Positions 7,114 to 23,255 of a stretch of 64,000 nt of DNA are shown here, piece by piece. A program made the translations under genes and the position numbers. This DNA is from Peptoniphilaceae bacterium AM52-5BH (lineage in GTDB: Bacteria > Bacillota > Clostridia > Tissierellales > Peptoniphilaceae): positions 26,514-90,513 of the forward strand of contig JAQEDR010000007.1 of the NCBI GenBank assembly GCA_027669155.1, given 5' to 3'. The stretch's first letter is position 1, and every line of letters starts with the position of its first letter. A model generated the notes under the pieces. It was not told the origin of the DNA, did no database searches, and saw only the letters and a list, made by a program, of their open reading frames with translations.

Positions 7114-8615
7114 GAGCTTTACTATCAGTTACTGACAAGACAGGTATAGAAAAACTAGCAAAAGAGCTTAGCAAATTAGGTGTAAGCCTTATATCAACAG
7201 GTGGTACATACAAAAAGATTAAGGATAGTGGGGTAGATGTATCTGAAATTGAAGATATAACAAAGTTTCCAGAAATCCTAGAAGGAAGAGTAAAAACCCT
7301 ATCACCTTATGTTCATGGAGGAATTCTTTACAAGAGAGATGATGAAGGTCATGTTTCAACTGTAGAAGAATTAGGGATAAAGGCAATTGATATAGTTGTT
7401 GTGAATTTATATGAATTCCAAAAGGCTCTTGATAAGGGAAATCCTGAAGAAATAATCGAAAATATCGACATCGGTGGTCCATCCATGGTTAGATCTGCTG
7501 CCAAAAATCATAAAGATGTCTTAATTGTAACAGATCCAAGTGATTATGATGAACTAATCGAAAGACTTAAAAACGACGATATAGACCTAGCTTATAGGCA
7601 GAGACTCGCTATGAAGGCCTTTAGCCTTACAGCCTTTTACGATTCAATAATAGCTAGATACTTCACAAAACTTACTGGAGAAGAATCTAAATATAAGACC
7701 TACGGATTCGAGAAAGAATCAGACCTCCGTTATGGAGAAAATCCAGGACAAGAGGCAAGTTTATACAATGATCCATTTGTCACAGGACTAATGGAAGATA
7801 TAGAAGTAATTCACGGGAAGGAAATGAGTTATAACAACTACAACGACCTAAACCCAGCCCTAGAACTTGCCCAAGAGCTGGGAGAAAATGCAGTAGTTGC
7901 TCTTAAACACCAATCACCATGCGGGGTTGCCGTAGGATGCGATGTATATGATTCATACATCAAGGCCTTCGAGTGCGATAGCCAATCAATATTTGGAGGA
8001 ATCCTTGCAGTAAATGGAGTAGTTGATGAGAAAGCAGCCTCAAGAATGCATGAAATATTCCTAGAAATAATAGCTGCGAGAGACTTTACAGATGGAGCCC
8101 TAGAAATTCTTACAAAGAAGAAAAATGTAAGGCTTGTCAAAGTCGACTTTGCTAATGAAAGTGTAAGAGAAGAGATAAGATATCTTAACGGAAAAGTCCT
8201 AATACAAGAAAAAGACTTCGGCAAGGACGAAGTAAATGTAGTAACCGACAAAAAGCCAAGTGAAGAAGAAATCAAAGACCTCTTATTTGCCCAAAAGGTA
8301 GTAAAATATGTCAAATCAAATGCCATTGTAGTAGCCAAGGGAATGAAAACTCTAGGTTGCGGAGCAGGTCAACAATCAAGAGTTTGGGCACTTGAATCTA
8401 TCAAAGATCACTTTAAGGATAGGGACTTTGAGGGTGCAGTTCTTGGATCAGATGCCTTCTTCCCATTTTCAGATACAGTAGAACTTGCTCATGATATGGG
8501 AATTAGATCAATCATCCAACCAGGTGGATCAATAAGAGACGAAGATTCAATCGATAAATGTAATGAATATGGTATGAGCATGGTATTTAGCAAATCACGT
8601 CACTTCAAACATTAA
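7110..8615 (+). CDS. purH: bifunctional AICAR transformylase/IMP cyclohydrolase PurH
   Basis: Last two steps of IMP synthesis: formylation of AICAR by 10-formyl-THF, then ring closure. At 501 residues it is the usual size. The N-terminal MGS-like cyclohydrolase domain (about 1-190) has ISTGGTYKKI and PEILEGRVKTLSP. The C-terminal transformylase domain has DLRYGENPGQEA and ALKHQSPCGVAVG, with the catalytic Lys-His pair. The start is TTG at 7110, overlapping the purN stop, with the SD GGAGG at 7099-7103; no ATG lies nearby. Confidence 0.96.
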   Translation: MRALLSVTDKTGIEKLAKELSKLGVSLISTGGTYKKIKDSGVDVSEIEDITKFPEILEGRVKTLSPYVHGGILYKRDDEGHVSTVEELGIKAIDIVVVNLYEFQKALDKGNPEEIIENIDIGGPSMVRSAAKNHKDVLIVTDPSDYDELIERLKNDDIDLAYRQRLAMKAFSLTAFYDSIIARYFTKLTGEESKYKTYGFEKESDLRYGENPGQEASLYNDPFVTGLMEDIEVIHGKEMSYNNYNDLNPALELAQELGENAVVALKHQSPCGVAVGCDVYDSYIKAFECDSQSIFGGILAVNGVVDEKAASRMHEIFLEIIAARDFTDGALEILTKKKNVRLVKVDFANESVREEIRYLNGKVLIQEKDFGKDEVNVVTDKKPSEEEIKDLLFAQKVVKYVKSNAIVVAKGMKTLGCGAGQQSRVWALESIKDHFKDRDFEGAVLGSDAFFPFSDTVELAHDMGIRSIIQPGGSIRDEDSIDKCNEYGMSMVFSKSRHFKH

Positions 8616-8624
8616 GGAGAAGCA

Positions 8625-14968
<6,344 letters not shown>

Positions 14969-14976
14969 GAGGAATT

Positions 14977-15453
14977 ATGACAGACGTAAGAATAATAATG
15001 GGCTCAGCCTCAGATGTAGAGATAGCTAAAAAGGTAACATCAATTCTTAAAGACTTCGATATTGATTACCAAGTATCTGTAATTTCTGCCCACCGTGCAT
15101 TAAATCTTTTGGAAGAGACAATGGGAAAAGATGACTGTAGTGTTTATATAGGAATTGCCGGCATGGCAGCTCATCTTGCAGGAGTTATGGCAGGAATGAC
15201 AGTAAAACCTGTTATAGGAGTTCCAGTTGGTGGAAGTAACACAGCAGGTCTTGACGCCTTACTATCAATGGTGCAGATGCCTAAAGGAGTTCCTGTAGCT
15301 ACAGTGGCTATAAATGGTGGCAATAACGCAGCCCTCCTTGCTATACAAATTCTTGCCCTAAAGGATGAAGAGCTAGCCTCTAGACTAAAGAATCACAAGA
15401 AAGAAATGCTTGAAAAAGTTATTGCAGATGATAAAAATCTCGGTGAAATATAA
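14977..15453 (+). CDS. purE: N5-carboxyaminoimidazole ribonucleotide mutase PurE
   Basis: A 158-residue protein that isomerises N5-CAIR to CAIR (class I) or carboxylates AIR directly (class II). The signatures IIMGSASDVEIAKK, VISAHRALN and IGIAGMAAHLAGVMAG are present. No purK neighbour is seen, so either PurK is elsewhere or this PurE uses CO2 directly; the sequence alone does not settle this. SD TTAGGAGG is followed by ATG; the stop overlaps the purM start. Confidence 0.95.
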   Translation: MTDVRIIMGSASDVEIAKKVTSILKDFDIDYQVSVISAHRALNLLEETMGKDDCSVYIGIAGMAAHLAGVMAGMTVKPVIGVPVGGSNTAGLDALLSMVQMPKGVPVATVAINGGNNAALLAIQILALKDEELASRLKNHKKEMLEKVIADDKNLGEI

Positions 15454-16472
15454 TGGCAAAACTAACTTATAAGGATAGCGGAGTCGATAAGGAAAAAGGC
15501 TATAAGGAAGTTGAATTAATCAAAAAAATCGTAAAAGAGACCCATACTAAAGAAGTCCTAACAGATATAGGAGGCTTTGCTGGGGCCTTTTCCCCAGATC
15601 TTACAGGAATTGACAATCCAGTTTTCCTAAGCGGAACAGATGGGGTTGGGACCAAGATAAAACTTGCTATGGAGATGGATAAGCACGATACAGTAGGTAT
15701 TGATTGTGTAGCCATGTGTGTTAATGATATCCTCTGCCAGGGAGGAAGGCCCCTATTTTTCCTTGATTATATAGCTACCGGTAAGCTTAATCCAGAAAAG
15801 ATGGCAAAGCTTGTCGAAGGAGTCGCAAGAGGATGTAAAGATGCCTCAGCAAGTCTAATAGGTGGAGAGACTGCCGAGATGCCAGGTATTTATAAGGAAG
15901 ATGATTATGACCTGGCAGGTTTTGCTGTAGGAATTTGCGATAGGGATAAGATAATTGATGGAAAAAACCTAAAAGAAGGAGATATTGCCATAGGTCTTTA
16001 CTCATCTGGAGTCCACAGCAATGGCTTCTCCCTGGTAAGGGCTAGCATGGAACAAGCAGGAGTTAGTCTTGATGATAGCTTTAGTGAAGAAGAAAGTATT
16101 GGCGAAAAACTTCTAAGACCTACCAAAATCTACGCTAAAGAAATCAAGACCTTGATGGAAAAGCTAGACCTTAAGGCGATTGCTCATATAACGGGTGGAG
16201 GTCTTTATGAAAATGTCCCTAGAGTTCTTAAAGACGATTTGGGAGTTGACTTTGATTTAAGTAATCTCCCTATCGATCCTATCTTTACTAAGATCCAGGA
16301 ATGGGGCAATATAGACACAGATGAAATGTATCATACCTTCAATATGGGAGTAGGCATGGTAGTATTTGTAGACGAGAAAGATAAAGATTTGGCCCTAGAC
16401 CTCCTAGAGGGAAAGGCAGAAGTAATTGGAAAAGTAAGAAGCGGTAATAAAGATATAACAATCAATTTATAA
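15453..16472 (+). CDS. purM: phosphoribosylformylglycinamidine cyclo-ligase PurM
   Basis: Closes the imidazole ring: FGAM + ATP to AIR. 339 residues, standard length. Conserved parts include the N-terminal TYKDSGVDKEKG, SGTDGVGTKIKLAME, the GGETAEMPGIY block and AHITGGGLYENVPR. AIR is both the next purine intermediate and the substrate of ThiC encoded upstream. The ATG overlaps the purE stop (TAATG), so the two genes are translationally coupled. Confidence 0.97.
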   Translation: MAKLTYKDSGVDKEKGYKEVELIKKIVKETHTKEVLTDIGGFAGAFSPDLTGIDNPVFLSGTDGVGTKIKLAMEMDKHDTVGIDCVAMCVNDILCQGGRPLFFLDYIATGKLNPEKMAKLVEGVARGCKDASASLIGGETAEMPGIYKEDDYDLAGFAVGICDRDKIIDGKNLKEGDIAIGLYSSGVHSNGFSLVRASMEQAGVSLDDSFSEEESIGEKLLRPTKIYAKEIKTLMEKLDLKAIAHITGGGLYENVPRVLKDDLGVDFDLSNLPIDPIFTKIQEWGNIDTDEMYHTFNMGVGMVVFVDEKDKDLALDLLEGKAEVIGKVRSGNKDITINL

Positions 16473-16482
16473 GGAGATAAAA

Positions 16483-17163
16483 ATGGAGAAAGTATACACA
16501 GGAAAGACAAAAGACGTTTACAAATTAAATGAAGAAGAATATCTATTAAAATTCAAAGACGATGTTACAGGTAGCGACGGAGTCTTCGATCCAGGTGCCA
16601 ACAGCGTGGGACTTACAATGGAAGGGGCTGGCCATCAAGCTGTAGCAATGACTAAATTCTTCTATGAGAAATTAAATGATAAGGGTCTTACAACACACTT
16701 TATATCAGCTGACCTAGATAAGAACGAAGCTATTGTAAAAAAGGCTGAAGTATTCGGTCAAGGTGTTGAAGTAATAGTAAGATATTACGCAGTTGGATCT
16801 TTCATAAGAAGATATGGCAAATATATTGAAAGTGGAACAAAGATCGATCCTTATGTAGAAATCACCCTAAAAGATGATGAAAGAGAAGATCCACTAATCA
16901 CCAAAGATGCCCTAGTTTTATTAGACATTATGACTGAAGAAGAATACGAAGAGCTAAAGGACTTAGCCTTAAATATTGGTGAAATCGTAAGAGAAGAGCT
17001 AGGAAAGAAGGACCTCGACCTTTATGATATCAAATTTGAATTTGGCAGGATTGAAGATGGCAAGGTAGCCCTAATAGATGAAATTTCAGGGGGAAATATG
17101 AGGGCTTATAAGGGAGATAAGTATATCGAACCACTCGAACTTGAAAAAATAATGTTAGGTTAA
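16483..17163 (+). CDS. purC: SAICAR synthetase PurC
   Basis: Joins CAIR and aspartate with ATP to give SAICAR. It is 226 residues, a compact bacterial form. Family blocks: YTGKTKDVY at the N-terminus, VRYYAVGSFIRRYG around residues 99-112, and LIDEISGGNMRAY near the C-terminus. SD AAGGAGAT. It is the last gene of the operon and is followed directly by a strong terminator. PurB (needed next) is not in the window. Confidence 0.96.
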   Translation: MEKVYTGKTKDVYKLNEEEYLLKFKDDVTGSDGVFDPGANSVGLTMEGAGHQAVAMTKFFYEKLNDKGLTTHFISADLDKNEAIVKKAEVFGQGVEVIVRYYAVGSFIRRYGKYIESGTKIDPYVEITLKDDEREDPLITKDALVLLDIMTEEEYEELKDLALNIGEIVREELGKKDLDLYDIKFEFGRIEDGKVALIDEISGGNMRAYKGDKYIEPLELEKIMLG

Positions 17164-17174
17164 TTAATTAGACT

Positions 17175-17220
17175 CTAGCTAAAGCTTTGAGAGAGGAAGT
17201 TTTAGCTAGGGTTTTCTTTT
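17175..17220 (+). terminator. terminator of the purine operon
   Basis: CTAGCTAAAGCTT (17175-17187) pairs with AAGTTTTAGCTAG (17197-17209), 13 pairs with one G-U, then G and a T-rich tail. Confidence 0.9.
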
Positions 17221-17311
17221 GTCAAAAATCACTAAGATAATTTCATTTTATAAATTTCAAAGTATAATAATACCTATGATACGATAATGCTTTAATGTAA
17301 AGGAGATAACT

Positions 17312-19240
17312 ATGGGCTTATCATTAGCTATGAAAATACTTAAAAGTCACTTGCTTAAGGGAGAATTAATCCCAGGCGAAGAGATCGCTATAAAAATCGA
17401 TCAGACATTAACCCAAGATTCTACAGGGACTATGGTTTATCTTCAATTAGAAGCTATGGATATAGAAAATGTTCAAACAAAAAACTCCCTTGCTTACATA
17501 GATCACAACATCCTCCAACAAGGATTTGAGAATGCGGATGATCACGAATTTATAAAATCTGCTGCCAATAAATACGGCATAACCTTGTCCAAGGCAGGAG
17601 GTGGGATTTGCCATCAGGTAAATCTGGAACAGTTTGCAAAACCAGGAGAAACGCTTCTAGGGTCTGATTCCCATACTCCTACAGGAGGAGGCTTAGGAGA
17701 ACTTGCCATTGGAGCAGGAGGACTTGAGGTTGCGGTCGCTATGGCTAAGGGATTTTATTTTGTCAAAGTACCTAAGATTTTTGGTGTAAATCTTAAAGGA
17801 AGTCTTCCGCCATATGCTAACGGTAAAGATGTAATTTTATACATATTAGGAAGGCTAAGTGTTAATGGTGGAACTGGATATATTATGGAATATAGCGGGG
17901 AAGGTGTAAAGTCCTTATCCCTTACAGATAGGGCTACGATTTGTAATATGGGAGCAGAGCTTGGGGCTACGACTTCGATTTTCCCGACAGATGAGAACAC
18001 TAGAATGTATCTTAAGTCACAAAATAGGGAGGATGATTATATTAAGCTAGAAGCAGACCGTGACGCCTCCTATGATGAGACCATCGACATAGATTTAAGT
18101 GAGATTGAACCTGCTGTCGCAAGACCCCACTTCCCAGACCAATATATGAAAGTTTCTGATTTAGGAAAGATAAAGGTCGATCAAGTGGCCATAGGATCCT
18201 GTACTAATTCATCCTATGAAGATTTGATGAAAGTCGCCTCAATCTTAAAAGATAGGACAGTTCATCCAGATGTTTCCTTAGTCATTTCTCCAGGATCTGC
18301 TACAATTTTAGAAAAAATCTCTGAGAACGGGGCCTTGGCGACCTTTATCAAGGCTGGAGCTAGAGTACTGGAATCAGGATGTGGACCATGTATAGGTATG
18401 GGCCAAGCTCCAAAGGCGGGAGGAGTATCACTAAGGAGCTTTAATAGAAACTTTAAGGGAAGGTCTGGGACTATGGATGCCCAAATCTACCTAGCAAGTC
18501 CAGAAACTTGTGCAGTTAGTGCTGTTTTAGGCTATATAGCAGATCCAAGAGAAATATCATATGAGACAGACTTTGATAGAAATGTAAACTTCAAGCAAAC
18601 TCAAGCCTATTTTATAAAGCCAATAGCAGATAAATTGAAAAGGGTAAAAGAAACGGTCAAGGGGAAAAATATCAAAGACTTTCCAAAGGCAGAAAGGCTT
18701 AGTGATATAGAAAAGAAAGTAATTTATAAGGCAGGTGATGGGATAACCACAGATGATATCTGTCCATCAAATGCTAAACTTTTACCATTTAGGTCAAATA
18801 TAGCCTATTTATCAGATTTTGCATTCACTACCAAGATCGATGATTTTAAGAAGCGAGCTGAAAAATATGGGGGAGGAATTATTGTGGCTGGCGAAAACTA
18901 CGGTCAGGGCTCTTCTAGAGAGCATGCTGCCCTCATTCCTTTATATCTTGGAATCAAGGCGGTAGTAGCCAAGTCCTTTGCAAGGATACATAGGTCAAAT
19001 CTCATAAACAATGCTATAATTCCCCTAGAATTTGTTGATCCAGCTGATTATGACAAGATAGATGAATATGACGATATTAGGATTTCTGATATAAGAGAAG
19101 ATATAGAAAAAGGTGAGTTTATCCTAGAAGATATAACAAAGAATATAAAGATTAGAGTAAAAGCCGACCTATCAGCAAGGGAGAAGGAAATCCTCCTAGA
19201 AGGGGGCTATCTAAATTATGCGAAAGGATTGGAATTATAG
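17312..19240 (+). CDS. acnA: aconitate hydratase
   Basis: Interconverts citrate and isocitrate by way of cis-aconitate. At 642 residues it belongs to the short clostridial aconitase group in the IPM-isomerase superfamily, smaller than the 890-residue AcnA type. [4Fe-4S] ligand motifs are seen in AIGSCTNSSYE and ESGCGPCIGMGQAP; the substrate segments GSDSHTPTGGGLG and NYGQGSSREHAAL are also clear. A TATAAT at 17263-17268 upstream may be its -10, with a poor -35. SD AAAGGAGAT. First gene of an aconitase-IDH-citrate synthase operon whose job is most likely 2-oxoglutarate supply for glutamate. Confidence 0.95.
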   Translation: MGLSLAMKILKSHLLKGELIPGEEIAIKIDQTLTQDSTGTMVYLQLEAMDIENVQTKNSLAYIDHNILQQGFENADDHEFIKSAANKYGITLSKAGGGICHQVNLEQFAKPGETLLGSDSHTPTGGGLGELAIGAGGLEVAVAMAKGFYFVKVPKIFGVNLKGSLPPYANGKDVILYILGRLSVNGGTGYIMEYSGEGVKSLSLTDRATICNMGAELGATTSIFPTDENTRMYLKSQNREDDYIKLEADRDASYDETIDIDLSEIEPAVARPHFPDQYMKVSDLGKIKVDQVAIGSCTNSSYEDLMKVASILKDRTVHPDVSLVISPGSATILEKISENGALATFIKAGARVLESGCGPCIGMGQAPKAGGVSLRSFNRNFKGRSGTMDAQIYLASPETCAVSAVLGYIADPREISYETDFDRNVNFKQTQAYFIKPIADKLKRVKETVKGKNIKDFPKAERLSDIEKKVIYKAGDGITTDDICPSNAKLLPFRSNIAYLSDFAFTTKIDDFKKRAEKYGGGIIVAGENYGQGSSREHAALIPLYLGIKAVVAKSFARIHRSNLINNAIIPLEFVDPADYDKIDEYDDIRISDIREDIEKGEFILEDITKNIKIRVKADLSAREKEILLEGGYLNYAKGLEL

Positions 19241-19244
19241 TAGT

Positions 19245-20252
19245 ATGTTAGTTACTTTAATAAAAGGTGATGGCATAGGGCCTGAAATTACAGAGTCCCT
19301 AAAGAAAGTAGTAAGTAGTTTAAAAGTTGATATAGAATTTGAAGAAATAAATGCAGGTCTTTCTGTCTTTGAGAAGGAGGGAGTCTACATTCCCAAAGCC
19401 CTATTCGACTCTATTAATAAAAATAAAATTGCTATCAAGGGACCAATCACAACTCCCATTGGCCATGGCTTTAGATCTATTAATGTAGAGCTTAGAAAGA
19501 AATTTGACCTATATGCAAATATCAGACCCATCAAGGCTCCAGGTCCTCTTGATTTGAAGTTTGATGGAGTGGATATGGTTATATTTAGGGAAAACACTGA
19601 GGACTTGTATGCTGGTCTTGAAGAGGAGGTATCTACTAATGAGGCTCATTCGATTAAAATTATCACTAGGGAAAAGTCAGAGAGGATAATAAGAGCGGCC
19701 TTTGACTATGCTAGGGAAAATAATCGCAAAAAAGTTAGCGTTATAACTAAGGCCAATATCATGAAACTAAGTGATGGGCTTTTCCTTGATGTGGCTAGGG
19801 ACCTTGCAAAAGAATATCCTGATATTGAAGTCGAAGAGCTTCTCGTAGATAATACTGCCATGCAAATGGTTATGAATCCAGAAAGATTTGATGTAGTAGT
19901 TACAGAAAACCTCTATGGGGACATCCTATCAGACCTTGGAGCAGGTCTTGTTGGAGGACTGGGCCTTATGCCTGGGGTAAATAAGGGTAAGGACATTGCT
20001 ATTTACGAATCTATCCACGGTTCTGCTCCAGATATAGCAGGAAAGAATCTCGCAAATCCTATAGCCCTTCTTTTAAGCTTCTGCTTGCTACTCGATGATA
20101 TAGGAGAAAAAGATAAGGCTAAGGCTCTTAGAGGGGGAATTTACAATACTTTGAAGGATAAGAAAAACTATACTAGAGACCTTGGCGGGACAAATTCAAC
20201 TTGTGGCATTACAGATACAATAATTTCTTACTTGGGTGATAACAATGGATAA
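19245..20252 (+). CDS. icd: isocitrate dehydrogenase (NAD-type, IDH/IMDH family)
   Basis: Oxidative decarboxylation of isocitrate to 2-oxoglutarate. Family blocks: LIKGDGIGPEI at the N-terminus, VIFRENTEDLYAGLE, ENLYGDILSDLGAGL with the metal-binding Asp residues, and ESIHGSAPDIAGK. The length and RENTEDLY segment match small NAD-linked IDHs; 3-isopropylmalate dehydrogenase is excluded mainly by the neighbours. I chose the ATG at 19245 because family proteins begin a few residues before the GDGIGPE loop. An ATG at 19218, overlapping aconitase by 23 nt with AGGGGG upstream, would add nine residues. Confidence 0.93.
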   Translation: MLVTLIKGDGIGPEITESLKKVVSSLKVDIEFEEINAGLSVFEKEGVYIPKALFDSINKNKIAIKGPITTPIGHGFRSINVELRKKFDLYANIRPIKAPGPLDLKFDGVDMVIFRENTEDLYAGLEEEVSTNEAHSIKIITREKSERIIRAAFDYARENNRKKVSVITKANIMKLSDGLFLDVARDLAKEYPDIEVEELLVDNTAMQMVMNPERFDVVVTENLYGDILSDLGAGLVGGLGLMPGVNKGKDIAIYESIHGSAPDIAGKNLANPIALLLSFCLLLDDIGEKDKAKALRGGIYNTLKDKKNYTRDLGGTNSTCGITDTIISYLGDNNG

Positions 20253-21597
20253 GAAACAAGAAGAAAGACTAAGATTCTATGCCAAAGAGATTGAAAGAAA
20301 TAATAAAATCAAAAAAGAAGTCTATGAAAATTATAATATAAAAAGAGGGCTTAGGAACAAAAACGGGACAGGAGTCCTTGTCGGAGTAACCCAGGTGGGG
20401 GATGTGTCTGGATATAAAATCATAGATAATAAAAAAATCCCCAGCCGAGGTGAACTCTATTACAGGGGCTATCCACTTACAGAAATTGTAGAAGATATAG
20501 AAAAGGATAAAAGATTAGGATTTGAGGAAGTAATTTATCTATTACTCTTCAGTAAACTAGCAAATGAAAAAGAGCTTGAATCTTTTAAGAGTATTCTTGT
20601 CGAAGAAAGGGCCCTAGCAGAAGGGTTTTTTGAAGACATTATCCTTAAGGTTCCTGGTTCTGACATTATGAATAAGATGATGAGGTCTTTGCTTGCCCTC
20701 TACACCTACGACAAAAACCCAGACAGGACAGATGCCCTAAATGTCCTAAGCCAATCCCTATCTTTAATTTCAAAAATACCAATCCTTGCAGTCTACTCTT
20801 ACCAGGTCAAAATCCATAATTTTGACAAGAAATCACTGATAATTCACAATTCAGAGGATAATTTATCCATAGCTGAAAATATCCTACAAATGCTAAGAAA
20901 TGATCAAGCTTACGAAAAAATCGAGGCTGAAATCCTAGACCTAATGCTTATAATTCATGCAGAGCACGGTGGAGGAAATAACTCAGCCTTTGCGACCCAT
21001 GTGGTATCCTCTTCTGGGACAGATACATATTCTGCTATTGCAGCAGGTCTTGCATCCCTTAAGGGTCCAAAACACGGCGGAGCCAATCTTAAAGTAAGTA
21101 AGATGCTTAAAGATATTAGAGAAAATGTGGATGATTTAGATGATACTTCTAAGATAAAATCCTATCTAGAAAAGATTTTGGATAAGAAAGCCTTTGACAA
21201 GAAGGGATTAATCTATGGCCTAGGGCACGCTGTTTACACACTATCAGACCCGAGGGCAATCCTTCTAAAGAAAAAGGCAAAAGAGCTTTCTATATTAAAG
21301 GGCAGGGAAGAAGATTTTTACTTTATTGAAAATGTAGAAAAAATAGGAAAAGATTTGATAAGCCAAAGACAGAACAGGCCATATCCACCTTGCGCCAACG
21401 TCGACCTTTATTCGGGCTTTGTCTACGATATGCTAAATATCCCAGAAGAGCTTTATCTTCCTATGTTTGCTATAGCAAGAACAGTTGGCTGGTCTGCTCA
21501 TAGGTTAGAGCAGATTCAAGATGAGAAAATAATCAGACCTGCTTACAAGTCTTTAAATGATCGAAGAGACTACATTCCTTTAGGCAAAAGAAAATAA
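20245..21597 (+). CDS. citrate synthase (si-type)
   Basis: Condenses oxaloacetate and acetyl-CoA. About 450 residues, the clostridial form with an N-terminal extension before the DVSGYKIIDNKK region. Catalytic blocks: IIHAEHGGGNNSAFATHV with the first catalytic His, LIYGLGHAVYTLSDPRA with the second, and the Arg in VGWSAHRLEQI. The ATG at 20245 overlaps the icd stop; a GTG at 20236 is an alternative. Together with acnA and icd it completes the oxidative half-cycle. No 2-oxoglutarate oxidation genes are nearby, so a biosynthetic role is inferred. Confidence 0.94.
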   Translation: MDKKQEERLRFYAKEIERNNKIKKEVYENYNIKRGLRNKNGTGVLVGVTQVGDVSGYKIIDNKKIPSRGELYYRGYPLTEIVEDIEKDKRLGFEEVIYLLLFSKLANEKELESFKSILVEERALAEGFFEDIILKVPGSDIMNKMMRSLLALYTYDKNPDRTDALNVLSQSLSLISKIPILAVYSYQVKIHNFDKKSLIIHNSEDNLSIAENILQMLRNDQAYEKIEAEILDLMLIIHAEHGGGNNSAFATHVVSSSGTDTYSAIAAGLASLKGPKHGGANLKVSKMLKDIRENVDDLDDTSKIKSYLEKILDKKAFDKKGLIYGLGHAVYTLSDPRAILLKKKAKELSILKGREEDFYFIENVEKIGKDLISQRQNRPYPPCANVDLYSGFVYDMLNIPEELYLPMFAIARTVGWSAHRLEQIQDEKIIRPAYKSLNDRRDYIPLGKRK

Positions 21598-21630
21598 GGG
21601 CTTGTAATTTAAAAATTAATATTTTAATTA

Positions 21631-21671
21631 AATTCAGGTAAGTAGCTCGCTTGCTTGAATTTTTTTCTTTT
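21631..21671 (+). terminator. terminator of the TCA-branch operon
   Basis: AATTCAGGTAAG (21631-21642) pairs with CTTGCTTGAATT (21650-21661), 12 pairs with two G-U, followed by a run of T. Confidence 0.9.
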
Positions 21672-21798
21672 GGGTAGAATTATAAGGTAAGTAGATAAAA
21701 AATAAAAAGTGAGGATTTAATCTCACATAAAGTGAATGTTTTAAAATAATTAATTTATAAATAAACTGACTATATATTAATTAAATCCAGGAGGAAGA

Positions 21799-22866
21799 AT
21801 GATAAGAGAAATAGTTAAAAATAATATAGGAATTATCTATCTAGATAGGGCTGATAAAATCAATGCCTTAAATCTTGACATGATATATGAGATTTATGAT
21901 ATATTAGAAAAATGGAAGAATGATAGTGGGATTAGGGCAGTTCTATTTGATTCCCTAGCAGATAAGGGATTTTGTGCTGGAGGAGATCTTAAGGAAGTCT
22001 ATGAAGATTATCTAACAAATGACGATGAGGAAGATAAGGATAAATTCTTTAGGACAGAGTTTGAGCTAGATAAGTACATCGAAAGATATGAAAAGCCAAT
22101 CATCAGCCACTGGTTTGGCATAACCATGGGAGGAGGAATTGGACTAACTATAAACTCTGATATAATAATCACAGATGAGACTACAAATTGGGCCATGCCG
22201 GAGACAAGACTTGGTTTTGTGCCAGATGTTGGAGTGGGAAAGGAGATTTCAAAGCTTCCACAAGCCCTAGGCCAATACCTTGCCTTAACGGGATCAAGTC
22301 TTGGAGCTAGTGATTTGATTAAATATGACCTAGCAGACTTCTATATCAAATCTTCTGACTATAAAGATATCATTAATAAACTCTTTGACTTATCTGAGGA
22401 TTATGAGGAAGATGAACTCTTGGAAGAATTTAGGAAAGTCTTAAGAGAAAATAAAAATAAGGAAAATACATCAAAGATAGAAGATGATTTAGGAAAGATT
22501 GAAGAATATTTCTCCCTAGATTCTTATAGGGCTATTTATGAAAAACTTAAGGAAAATACAAGTGATGACTTTGAAAGAAAAACTCTTGCCAACCAAAATG
22601 AGAGATTTCCTTTTATGTTAAGCCTACAATTTGAGAAATATTTCCTCTGTAAAGACTTAACATATGCTGAAACTATCGACCTAGATTATGAAATTTTAAA
22701 ATATTCTGTAGAGATTGGTTCCATGGAAGAAGGAATCAGAGTAACTATGATCGATAAAGAAGATTCAGCAAAATGGCCGATCAAGAGTCTTGATGAAGTA
22801 GATATGGCTAAGGTAAAAGAGCTTTTAGGAATAGATAAGACTTATGAAGAAAAGCTTAGTATATAA
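21799..22866 (+). CDS. enoyl-CoA hydratase/3-hydroxyisobutyryl-CoA hydrolase family protein
   Basis: A 355-residue crotonase-fold protein. The oxyanion-hole segments are KGFCAGGDLKEVYEDY (about residues 55-70) and GITMGGGIGLTI. The block MPETRLGFVPDVGVGKEISK and the following LALTGSSLGASDLI match 3-hydroxyisobutyryl-CoA hydrolases more than hydratases, as does the long C-terminal part. Family members cleave the thioester of 3-hydroxyisobutyryl-CoA in valine breakdown; no other valine-degradation gene is nearby, so the real substrate is open. SD AGGAGGAAG. A short imperfect palindrome GTGAG...CTCAC at 21709-21726 lies upstream and could be an operator. Confidence 0.82.
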   Translation: MIREIVKNNIGIIYLDRADKINALNLDMIYEIYDILEKWKNDSGIRAVLFDSLADKGFCAGGDLKEVYEDYLTNDDEEDKDKFFRTEFELDKYIERYEKPIISHWFGITMGGGIGLTINSDIIITDETTNWAMPETRLGFVPDVGVGKEISKLPQALGQYLALTGSSLGASDLIKYDLADFYIKSSDYKDIINKLFDLSEDYEEDELLEEFRKVLRENKNKENTSKIEDDLGKIEEYFSLDSYRAIYEKLKENTSDDFERKTLANQNERFPFMLSLQFEKYFLCKDLTYAETIDLDYEILKYSVEIGSMEEGIRVTMIDKEDSAKWPIKSLDEVDMAKVKELLGIDKTYEEKLSI

Positions 22867-22914
22867 TTAGCTATAGCTTAAATTGGGTATAAATTTACTA
22901 ATAGAGGAGGGAAT

Positions 22915-23178
22915 ATGAACAAGAGAAAGATAAGTATGATTTTTTTCATAATTGGTCTTTTGGCCTTTGGAATATCTTTGATACTACCTGTTGATATCTT
23001 AGAAGCCTATACAAACTTAAGACCAGTAGGAATTGGTACTCTAATAGTTTGCCCAATACTAGGTATAGTCGGCCTATTATTTGCAATTAGAGAAAAGACA
23101 ATAGTAGCAGCTTTACTAAATGTTTTATTGATTTTATCATTTCCAATAGTGATGCTTATAGGATATAGTTTAATGTAA
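22915..23178 (+). CDS. small membrane protein, function unknown
   Basis: 87 residues with three likely membrane helices at about 7-25, 38-58 and 62-84, and a basic N-terminus (MNKRK). I recognise no family motif. SD AGAGGAGGG precedes the ATG. It sits between the crotonase-fold gene and a thioesterase, all on the same strand with short gaps, so it may be co-transcribed with them. Confidence 0.65.
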   Translation: MNKRKISMIFFIIGLLAFGISLILPVDILEAYTNLRPVGIGTLIVCPILGIVGLLFAIREKTIVAALLNVLLILSFPIVMLIGYSLM

Positions 23179-23255
23179 ATACTAGCTTCTAGCTTAGGCT
23201 GGGAGCTAATTTATTTATAAAATAAGAAAACATTTACATAAAAGGAGGAATAGAA

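Noticed and set aside
7838..8338. Long minus-strand open frame opposite purH
   Set aside because: Its composition (Ser/Leu-rich) is that of an antisense shadow; purH is a clear gene and no RBS or family match is seen.
19218..19244. Longer isocitrate dehydrogenase start
   Set aside because: It would add nine residues before the normal family start and overlap aconitase; possible but less likely.
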